From: Ooceraea biroi
Taxonomy: Eukaryota > Arthropoda > Insecta > Hymenoptera > Formicidae
Length of the DNA stretch: 64,000 nucleotides
NCBI RefSeq assembly: GCF_003672135.1
Contig: NC_039507.1
Coordinates: 16,670,278-16,734,277, forward strand
Direction of reading: 5' to 3'
Shown: piece by piece, positions 55,979-64,000 of the stretch
Layout of the letters: each line of letters starts with the position of its first letter
How positions within the stretch are numbered: the stretch's first letter is position 1
The notes under the pieces: model-generated
The model's database searches: none
The model's input: only the letters and a program-made list of their open reading frames with translations
What the model was told of the DNA's origin: nothing
Program-made: the position numbers and the translations under genes

Positions 55979-58900
55979 TCACGTCTGTGTAGAATATATA
56001 ACAGTAAAATAAGATATCGCTGCAGCAAATAACTATAATAAACAACTTTATGTTAGGCTAGGAACAATGTGGCATATTATACATGTATATTGATGTATAA
56101 TGTATAACAATTTTACCGAGGCAAAGCACTCTAGAGATGCTATAAAAAGTCCAGCTATTTTGAGGCCATAAGCTTTACAACTTCTTTGCAACAGAAATAA
56201 TATCAATCTTTGTATGCATATAGGAGCTGTATACCACTCAATGATGTATCTGTAATGTTATATTCAGTAAATATAATAATTACTAATTGTAAGTAGTACA
56301 TGATTGTATCCAAAAGTTCAGGAACAACTATATTCTTTAAAGCCTATGTACTTAATTATTAATTTATAACATATGATGGTTATTCCTTTTAATATGTTAA
56401 TATGTCCATCAAACTATTAATATTCCAGAAGTTATGAATGTCTGTATGATAATTAATATCATTCTCACGAATGTTATTAATTAAATAGGTCATCATTAGA
56501 ATATAAGAAAATTGTAACTATATGAATGTGTATATCAAATATCTTACGCCATAGAAAACATGTCGTTATAGTGTTCTATAATTTCTTCACCGATATAATT
56601 GGCCAATGAACCATATAGAAGCATTGATACTGCGAAGATAAGGTGTAATAAAATCTCTTCTATGTTACCTAGAAGCACTGCAGATCGAAATACCTAAAAT
56701 AATATAATTCTTACACTACGCATTACATGTGGAAAGGGAAAGGAAAGAGTGGACGGATTGAGTACATCGGAGTGTGTATCTCAAATTACTTTTTCGTTAT
56801 ATTACATTTTATAATAGATATAGATATACATAAACTGGAAAATGTGTGAAATATTTCACAAATTAAATAATCCTGATTTTTTAAAAACGTGAGCTTTGGA
56901 AATATAATAATATAAATTATATTTTGGATAAACAGGTCAAATTATTTTTATGCTTTCTCTATTTCTATTGTATTTACATTTTTCTGCATCCTCGGGTCCA
57001 TTCAAATTACATGATTTGTAGTACTATTCATCTAAGAATGCATTAAAGAAATACAAAAGTTAATGAACTTACTTGATAGAGATTAAGGACTAAACAAATA
57101 ACGCCTACCACTATTAGACAAAAATATGTTCCATTGAAACTAGATGTAAAGAATTCAGACAACCTTAAAAACCATTAGAACATTTTATTTCACATGTACC
57201 ACAAGTATTTAAAAAACAAGTATTAAACAAATAAGAAATGCATAGATGTCCTAAATTACCTATAACAATTATGACATTCCTATATATCTCAGCGCGCCAA
57301 ATTTTAGCTTTGTTCTCAGAAAACTTTAGTCGCTTCGCAGTTAGAAACTATACATATTATATCCTCGACATTTGCGTAATAAAAGTTTTGTCTTAGAATG
57401 TTTTGTCATAGAATCCGTCTTTAAAATTATTATCAAGAGTCTCAGATCACCAAATATGTATAATAGAGACATACTCAATAGCTGTACGATGTACATCCAC
57501 TGCATGTCGTAACTTCTTGTTCATCTCCATCTCGTTCCTTCGATTAGCTTCTTCGTGAGTATTTAACATTATAGTTTGTTCCATACGGTAACTACAAATA
57601 AATGTATTAGTTATATTATGCAAAATCCCAACATACACTGGAAGAAAAAAACAATTACGTTTATAATCATATTTATTATTTGTACACTTTTTTCTTACCT
57701 TGCAATGCTAAATAGTCCGCAAATGTGTTTTAGGTATGCCATTAGCATCATTCCTCCTCCCACCATCGCAGTCACTCCTATGTAAATAGATGCGTATGTG
57801 TGCAGAATAATTAAATAAAAATTTTTTTCTTTGTCAACAAAATATTCAGTTACAATTGGCATATTGTGAAGTGGTCGAGATTCATTTCCGAATAGAAAGG
57901 TGCCAAGAATCCACGGCAAAATGGCAAAAGATATCATAATTATTCCGCAGCACACCGCAAACACTGTAAGGTTTTAAAATAATTGATCAAGTAGCTTAAG
58001 CAATTAAACTGATGTTCTCTACTATCTCGCAGCAACTTTAACGTTTAATTGACTCCCGCGGATATCTTTTACTTGAACAGAGTCACAATTATGACAGAAA
58101 ATAGATAACATGTGTGAATTTTCTATGTGTCTAGACATTATTACCTATGTAACTACATCAAATAATAATAATTGTATAAATACACCAAACAAGAAATTGA
58201 ATAAACACTAATTTCTCAGACGGAACAATAAGTAATAATAATAATGTAATCTCAATAATAAAACAGAAAACAAGTTGAACATAATTATAACGTTGTACGG
58301 CATTCTCTATGGAAACAAACAAGTTGGTTTTATTTAACCTCATGATTCGGGACTTAAAACAATTAGAAATTAGAAGTAAATGAAAGTTAAAAATTAGGAG
58401 CTCTGTTGCCCTGTTCATGATATTCTCCCATTGTGCAACACCTAATTAGTATTAAATTACTTATAAAAAGAAATTATCACTCTTAAATGTCAAAAGTATG
58501 AATAAATGGGCAATTAGAGTGAACGTTGATATTAGTGCGTATGTTGTCACAAGACAATATATAATTTCAATAGAAATACATTAACCCAGATCTCATGAAA
58601 AGAACTTCAGATTTATAATAAACACTTTAATAAATAACGATTATTCGTTGAATCTCATCTTTAGTACAATCAATAATAGAATTAGATTCCTGTTACATGG
58701 GAAAACAAATAAAATAAGTAACAAAGAGAATGAAATTGTGGAGAAGCAATCATGGTTCAAGATACCGTATGTAGATATGATCTCTGATAAATTAAAAAAT
58801 GTTGTTAGAGATGTAAATGTGAGAATGGCATATTCGAGTCTTAATAAATTGCAAAGATTTGTAAAAGTTCATAAGGATGCGCTCCCGGTCAGTTCTAACA

Positions 58901-61218
58901 AAGATGTAGTCTACAGGATTACATGCAAGGACTGTGATGCGACTTATGTTGGACAAACTTCAAGACAGCTTAAAACGAGAACATCGGAACATATATCACA
59001 TTCGAAGAAATACTAATACACATTGTGTCATCACGGAACATAGGCTGAATCTTAACCATGAATTTGATTGGGAAAATGTCCATATTTTAGACAAAGAAAA
59101 ATTTTTATCGAAGAGATTGGTGTCAGAAATGATTCACATTAAATTACAGAATAACAGCCTCAATTTGCAGGCGGACACGAAATTCTTGCACCATGCTTAT
59201 GTTTCCGTTCTGAATAAATTGTAAAACAAGTTTGGTAAAGAAATATTAAACTAAACACTTGTCATTCTGTTTTGGAATTGAATTTGTTTCGTGATGTCTA
59301 CCGTGTTTGCGTGCGTGACCTAGACATAGGTATGGTTTGGCAAATATTGACTCAGTACATTCTAAGACGTCGTTCCGTGAGCTGGCAGATTTCTTAAAAA
59401 TGAGACAGACATTTGATTAATTGGTTAAGTCAGTGATGGAACATTGTATCGATGGAGATGTTTTTTGTACTCATTATGTTGTAATTCTTCGTTCTTTCGA
59501 CTTATGGGTGAGTGTTTAAATTAAATTGTTCTTTAAGCAGTTAATTTATCTGGTTTGGATCACATTACAGATAGTGGTCAAGGTTGACTATGACAAGGCT
59601 TGTTGATTAAGGAATTTCCAAGCTGTCACCATAAGTACGGAGGAATGTGAGAATATTTTGGTTTTATATTGCTAAAGATGGCTACGAATTTGAGCCAAAA
59701 CGTACTTTAATGTATTTCTATTGAAATTATATATTGTCTTGTGACAACATACGCACTAAATCAGCATTAACTCTAATTGCCCATTTTTTCATACTTTTAA
59801 ATTACTTATTTTCATATTATTAAACTGGACTTTGCTTACAAGTTGTGGTTTTCCTTATGGTTATATATTTAATTAACCTACATGTTTATATATTTAATTA
59901 TACTTATTATATATTATATGATAATAATAACTTAATAATAACTTGAGTGCGCGCACAGGAGCATGGAAGAAGTCATTCAATATTTTCTTACATGTAAGTA
60001 TAATTGTAATGTGTTCTCCGCTCTTTCCATATTTTTTTATTATTGCGATCTCGTTTTCATCTTTTAATTCACAAGAGACATGCTGAAGACGCTCCACGAA
60101 ACACTGCACCTATAGTATTAGAATATATCGCGCACGTTTCACTTAATATGATAAAATTTGGAAAAAACTTATGATGTATAAAGAATCATTTATTGGAAGA
60201 TGTTTTTAGGAGTATCTTCAAGTAAAAAGTTCAACTTACAGTATATGCATTAAACCAAAACGAAGTATGATGAACTTCGCAGAAAAGAAAAAAGAATATT
60301 GTAGACAGAATTTTAATAAGAAGATCAACAGTATATTCAGAAGTTATAAACGATATAAGCTGCAATTAATAAATTTATCACAGCGCTATAATGAAAAATA
60401 GCTGCATACGTATCTAATTATAAAACTGCAGGTTTCATTAGTACGAAAATCTAAAATCAAATTTATTTTTATGTTAATTTATTTTTTACTTGTGTACTGA
60501 GAAAAATTTCCATCTGTTAAACCGATTAAATAGTGTTTCCTATAGAAGTAACAATAGTGTTTCCTATTGTTACTTCTCTTTTCCCATTAAATGATGGATA
60601 TGTCCGATTACCTTCATCAGATATGTCCGATCATTTTCTTCGTCTAACATACAATTTAATCGGATATATCCGTTTGTTACTATGTAATTGGATTATCCGA
60701 TTAGATAGACCATGATATTTTTCTCAGTGTGTGTTTGCGAATGTTCATATATTTTATAGAAAAACTTTTATAGCAAAAGTTAAGAAAATTACATTCATCA
60801 ATGAAAAAAAGAAAGAAACAAAACAAATTATGCTTGTGACATAACTCTGCGCTTAATAAACGTTCAAACTTTATATTATAATTTGCACTAACTCAATTTA
60901 CATTATTTGTTGCTCAACAATTATAAAAATTAGTTATTATTATGATTATCAGCTGAGAAATATGAATTATTCAGTTTTATCACAATAATAAAGATACATG
61001 TTATTTCTTTAAACCATATAAACAATAAAATTATTCAAAAAATCTGTACGTACCTGAAATATAATAAAACTGTTTGGAACAGCAAAGAACAGTAAGAATT
61101 GTAATTCAACAAATTTTGATTGGTTGTAGGGCCATAAGCCAATGGCCAATAGCAATGTTCGATGGAGTCGAAAATGTTCAACTATAGAGATCATTCTTCT
61201 TCGAGCATTCGACTGCAT
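55979..61218 (-). CDS. OR-9, odorant receptor (clade B), intact, retroelement in intron 3
   Basis: Exons in coding order: 61054-61218, 60240-60359, 59992-60109, 57699-57963, 57475-57591, 57073-57163, 56548-56693, 56117-56249, 55979-56032. Joined frame 402 residues, no stop. Starts MQSNARRRMISIVEHF; an open frame continues upstream to an ATG at 61308, but that extension is not conserved. Exon 4 has IIMISFAILPWILGTFLFGN where the paralogues have IIMTLLPFLPW, caused by a compensated +1/-1 pair. Exon 8 begins YIIEWYTAPICIQRLILFLL; exon 9 is LFAAAISYFTVIYSTQT. Intron 3 contains a Penelope-like fragment, intron 1 a MITE, and intron 7 a short inverted piece of spacer DNA. Confidence 0.9.
56452..56520. 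repeat. Inverted piece of spacer DNA in intron 7 of OR-9
   Basis: About 65 bp (ATTCTCACGAATGTTATTAA, TTAAATAGGTCATCATTAG) is the reverse complement of a piece of the intergenic spacer seen at about 37380-37440, 42905-42965 and 50035-50095. The corresponding introns of OR-6, OR-7 and OR-8 lack it. Confidence 0.85.
58465..59809 (+). mobile_element. 5'-truncated Penelope-like retroelement in intron 3 of OR-9
   Basis: Insertion of about 1.33 kb flanked by a 13-bp direct repeat TTAAATTACTTAT (58452-58464 and 59797-59809; the right copy is counted in this span). Inverted repeats of about 90 bp lie at 58490-58581 and 59706-59796 (containing GTGCGTATGTTGTCACAAGA), a known feature of this class. The strand is opposite to the receptor. 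Confidence 0.82.
58585..59224 (+). pseudogene. C-terminal part of a Penelope-type protein with GIY-YIG nuclease domain, frameshifted
   Basis: Reads LINNDYSLNLIFSTINNRIR (end of the reverse transcriptase region), then a linker, then VVYRITCKDCDATYVGQTSR with KTRTSEHI, the GIY-YIG endonuclease signature of Penelope-like elements. Near 58996 the frame shifts by one base: the first frame ends at SKKY, and the other frame continues HIRRNTNTHCVITEH, FDWENVHILDKE and KRLVSEMIHI to a stop at 59222-59224. The catalytic reverse transcriptase core is absent, so this is a dead 3' fragment. I know this architecture from Penelope elements; the subfamily is not assigned. Confidence 0.85.
60496..60728. mobile_element. 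MITE in intron 1 of OR-9
   Basis: 233 bp. Ends ACTGAGAAAAAT and ATTTTTCTCAGT with GTGT next to both. Inside is a short direct repeat (AGTGTTTCCTATAGAAGTAACA and AGTGTTTCCTATTGTTACTTC, partly inverted) and repeated GGATATGTCCGATTA motifs. Absent from the other clade B introns. Confidence 0.75.
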
Positions 61219-61502
61219 TTGAGAATGTGTGACTGGAATTTGCATACATCTTCTTCGGAAGAATACGTGGAATATTTTAGAATATTTCTCTCTAAGCATA
61301 AGATACATTACTTACGAGGAACATTACCTAATTTGAACAATTTACCTTAATTTATGAAAATTAGACAATTTTTTTTACAAGTTATCATAAACGTATTACT
61401 CATAGTAGCAACATCAAATATTAACTACGATACAATGAATATGCTATAATAGAATTGCTGCAGAACATTCTATCTATGCTATTGCAATGCTACAGAAATA
61501 AG

Positions 61503-61730
61503 AATGCTATAGAAATAATATTCGCACAATTTGCGAGGGAGAGAAAAATGGGCGATTAATCGATTTGACGCCGTAACCCAAGTACTACGGATATTTATTT
61601 CTCACAGAAAAACAGTCATGTCATGATATCTTGACCGAATTTCGCGCAATTAATTTTTCCAAGTAGCACGTCTTCACCTTCTTCCCTTTAGTCCACGCAT
61701 TCGTAACATATACTTGTTTTATAAACAAGC
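61503..61730 (-). promoter_or_regulatory. Upstream module of OR-9, with altered core motif
   Basis: Layout as in the other genes (CATTTTTCTCTCCCTCGC; TTTTCTGTGAGAAATAAATA). The central motif is shortened: the minus strand reads GGAAAAATTAATTGCGCGAA, having lost six bases of the TTGCGCTTGCGC pair. The distal end has GCTTGTTTATAAAACAAG, a TATA-like box. Confidence 0.5.
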
Positions 61731-61869
61731 CTTTTGCCTTGTTGATCTTGTGTACAATTGCACAAATGGTCTGCCTCTGCAATTTTTATTATACATGTTT
61801 GTCATATTATATACAATTGAATTCAACAATTTTAGTTTACCATAAAACATGCATATTTTTAAATATATA

Positions 61870-62779
61870 GAGGAAAGTCCCCGATTATGAGATACCATAT
61901 CGATTTTGCCGAATGTAAGGAAATCTATAGGCAGAATTTTAAAATTTAATACGTTATCTTGAAGAGAATTTAATAAGCTTTAGGTTGGTGAAATGAAAAA
62001 TTGAATTAAAATATTATTTTTTCTGAAAATTAAAAAAATTTGAAAAAAGAGCTTTACGCAGGATCGAGAAAGTGTGCTCCTAATATAAGATACCTCGAGA
62101 AATCGGTGTTAAAAGTGCAAAATACATCAGTATTGCAATTAAAAAACTTTATTAGATAGTTTTATAAAAATACTGCTGCCACAGCCTTCGCCAAATCTTC
62201 ATGATTCCACTGTCGATGCTTCCTCGTTCCTCTAACCTCCATAGTCAGATTCTATAAAAATTAAATACACAAAAATTCGTAATATAAATTCGTATTAACT
62301 TTTCTTTAACCTTAAGTAGTATTTTCTTTCTTTTTATTACACTACATAATCCTCATATTCGAGCAATAATGATCTCATATTAAGAGTACCCTGAATGTCT
62401 CATTATACGAGCCACACGCCTAGCGGTTCCGCGATCATGAAATCTAACCTCTACAATTAAGCAATTCAACAAATTGCGTATTTTCCTGTTACTACGATTC
62501 TACTCTATCATTGCATACTGAATTTATTGTCAACCATTTCTTTATTATATAATAAACAAGGTTTAAAGACTTACCTCAAGTTCCTTTGACATGTTCACAA
62601 TTTCACAAACCTTTTCTTGCAAAGGCTAAACGCAATAACGAACAATGAATTTTTCACTAAATACATTTTACACCAAGAGTAATAAGTTCATGGTGGAACT
62701 AACAGATGGTGCTCAATAGTTTAGCAGAAACCCCATTATCTCATATTAGGAGCATATCTCATAATAGGGGATTCTCCTC
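61870..62779. mobile_element. Non-autonomous pogo-like element upstream of OR-9
   Basis: Ends GAGGAAAGTCCCCGATTATG and inverted GAGGAGAATCCCCTATTATG, followed by AGATA, with TA on both sides. AGGAGCATATCTC-type subterminal repeats are present on both sides. It contains a short ORF with a Psq/pogo-type helix-turn-helix start but no catalytic domain. Confidence 0.7.
62162..62242 (-). pseudogene. 27-codon remnant of a Psq/pogo-type DNA-binding N terminus
   Basis: Reads MEVRGTRKHRQWNHEDLAKA followed by VAAVFL and a stop. The RKHRQW..EDLAKAV pattern matches the first helix of the Psq-type helix-turn-helix that opens many pogo transposases. The rest of the domain is missing. Confidence 0.5.
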
Positions 62780-62880
62780 TATGTTTAACCGTTGTATTCT
62801 GTCATGTTGTTACAATAGGACAATAGAAAATTCTAATCATATCCAAACGAGTAGAAGTATAGTAATATAAGTAAATGATT

Positions 62881-63047
62881 AGAAGTGGACGAAAGGACAA
62901 TGGATATTTATTTCTCATTCAAAAGTAGTCACAACAAAATATCTTGACCGGAGCTGGCGCAACCGCAATTGATGTTTCCAAGCACTATATCTTTACGTCT
63001 TATATTTTAATCCATGCATTCGTAATATATACATGTTTCTTAAAAGG
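62881..63047 (-). promoter_or_regulatory. Second orphan copy of the OR upstream module
   Basis: Minus strand reads GGAAACATCAATTGCGGTTG and CGCCAG, a mutated core, with TTGAATGAGAAATAAATATC and CTTTTAAGAAACATGTATAT in the usual order. No receptor exon lies between it and the OR-9 module. It is either an additional OR-9 promoter or the last trace of a lost gene at the array end. Confidence 0.5.
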
Positions 63048-64000
63048 ATTTGATTGATATGGTTGATCTTACATATAAGTTAATTTGGATATGATAATTA
63101 TACATATATCATATATTGGTGTCTGCAATTTATACGTTTGTAATAAATGTAAAATTGGATACTAAACTTTTGGTGTTTTAAGGAAGTATGTATGTTATTA
63201 AAGAAAGATATTTGTATTGAATTACAGTACAAACAGATATGTTCTATTTGAAGATAGCATATCTTCCGAGAGAGAGAGAGAGAGAGATGAGAGCAGCAAC
63301 TAGTACGTTGAAGTATTAATATTCCTGTTCACTCGCTTCTCTCTCACCCCCCCCCCCCTCTTTCTCTCTCTCTAACACAAAAGTTTAGCCGTTGATAGAA
63401 TTTCTCTTTATACTGTTTTTGTAACATTTCAGCAAACTAAATACTTTTCTCACGTGATACCCAACATGACGTGCTTCAATTAATGTTGGGCCTAAATATA
63501 GCGATTTTCGTAATCTCGTTACATTTTTTCAATAGGGATAATACTGAACAATCTTATATGCATATTTGTAAGAAGATAATAAATGGGCATGCTGAAGCCA
63601 TTTAAGTAGTAACTCGTTCGCTATCCGCGGAATCAATTACAGTGTGCCTAATTGTAAGTAAGAAAGTTCGTTCGAATTGAAAGGTGCTATATACGAGCCG
63701 TTCACAGGCCAAAGTGATTAACTCCATTGTTTGAATTTTTTGAAATTTTAGTGCCAAAGCACTTAATTAATGCTCAATTTTTATATTTAAAATAAATTTC
63801 CTTTATAATTAGACTTAACATTCTACAATGTTTAATTGAATTTAAATTTTAAAAGGAATTTCAAAAAAGAATGTATATTATTTTATCAATTTTTCTACTT
63901 TTTGTTTTGTGGAGTTCATCGATTTGGCAAATGAGCGGCTCATACATCACAAAGAAAGTGTAAGGTCAAAGAGAAAGGAACAGAAGATTACAACTAAAAT
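63048..64000. other. Right flank of the array, no gene recognised
   Basis: AT-rich sequence without OR exons, upstream module or recognisable transposon ends. It contains a GA run (63270-63287) and a C/CT run (63337-63373). The array probably ends just before it. Confidence 0.5.
63268..63374. repeat. Purine run and pyrimidine run
   Basis: (GA)n at 63270-63287 and a tract of about 13 C flanked by CT repeats at 63345-63373 can pair with each other or form triplex-type structure. Simple sequence, no coding content. Confidence 0.85.

Noticed and set aside
63048..64000. Another receptor gene at the right end
   Set aside because: None of the exon landmarks (AIGLWPY, TEYFV, VRWY.AP, SYFTV) could be found on either strand.

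Overview
This window looks like AT-rich nuclear DNA from a hymenopteran insect, most likely an ant. It holds a head-to-tail tandem array of odorant receptor (OR) genes, all on the minus strand. The organism call rests on the receptor family, on nine-exon genes with protein features I associate with the ant 9-exon OR subfamily, on short TTAGG-type repeats, and on the mariner/Tc1, hAT-like, pogo-like and Penelope-like elements in the introns. No bacterial, viral or housekeeping genes were seen.

Nine receptor genes can be followed exon by exon, named here OR-1 to OR-9 from left to right: 29-8285, 9418-15248, 17913-22238, 26214-30181, 32461-36657, 38053-42185, 43579-49331, 50704-54598 and 55979-61218. 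Each has nine coding exons with the same phases (0,0,1,2,2,0,2,0) and nearly the same exon lengths (about 168,120,118,262/265,117,91,146,133,54 nt), giving proteins of about 390-403 residues. OR-1 to OR-4 form one clade (A) and OR-5 to OR-9 a second (B). OR-1 and OR-4 to OR-9 have open frames. OR-3 has lost the usual start codon but can start 11 codons later. OR-2 carries one premature TGA in exon 5. A tenth gene survives only as its last exons (23907-24413). An eleventh survives as a 5' remnant (31140-31842). A further orphan upstream module lies at 62881-63047.

A conserved module lies about 260-430 bp upstream of each start codon. It has a TATA-like stretch, the motif TTGCGCTTGCGC and a downstream GA/CT-rich part, and is the best candidate for a shared promoter/5'UTR. 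Two copies no longer have a gene.

Differences in gene length come from intron insertions. OR-1 carries a 1.67-kb fold-back element, an element with a tRNA-like fold at its apex, and two mariner copies fused as a palindrome. OR-2 carries a 0.95-kb fold-back element and a 1-kb CAGGGTGTCCC element. OR-7 carries a hAT-like MITE and a mariner. OR-9 carries a Penelope-like retroelement fragment with a GIY-YIG nuclease domain and a 13-bp target duplication. All four clade A genes share one fossil mariner in intron 6, so it predates their duplication. Spacers hold an intron-containing Tc1/mariner-type transposase gene, a solo LTR, a 40-bp tandem repeat and a pogo-like MITE. The array appears to end near 63.1 kb; the last 900 bp contain no gene I recognise.
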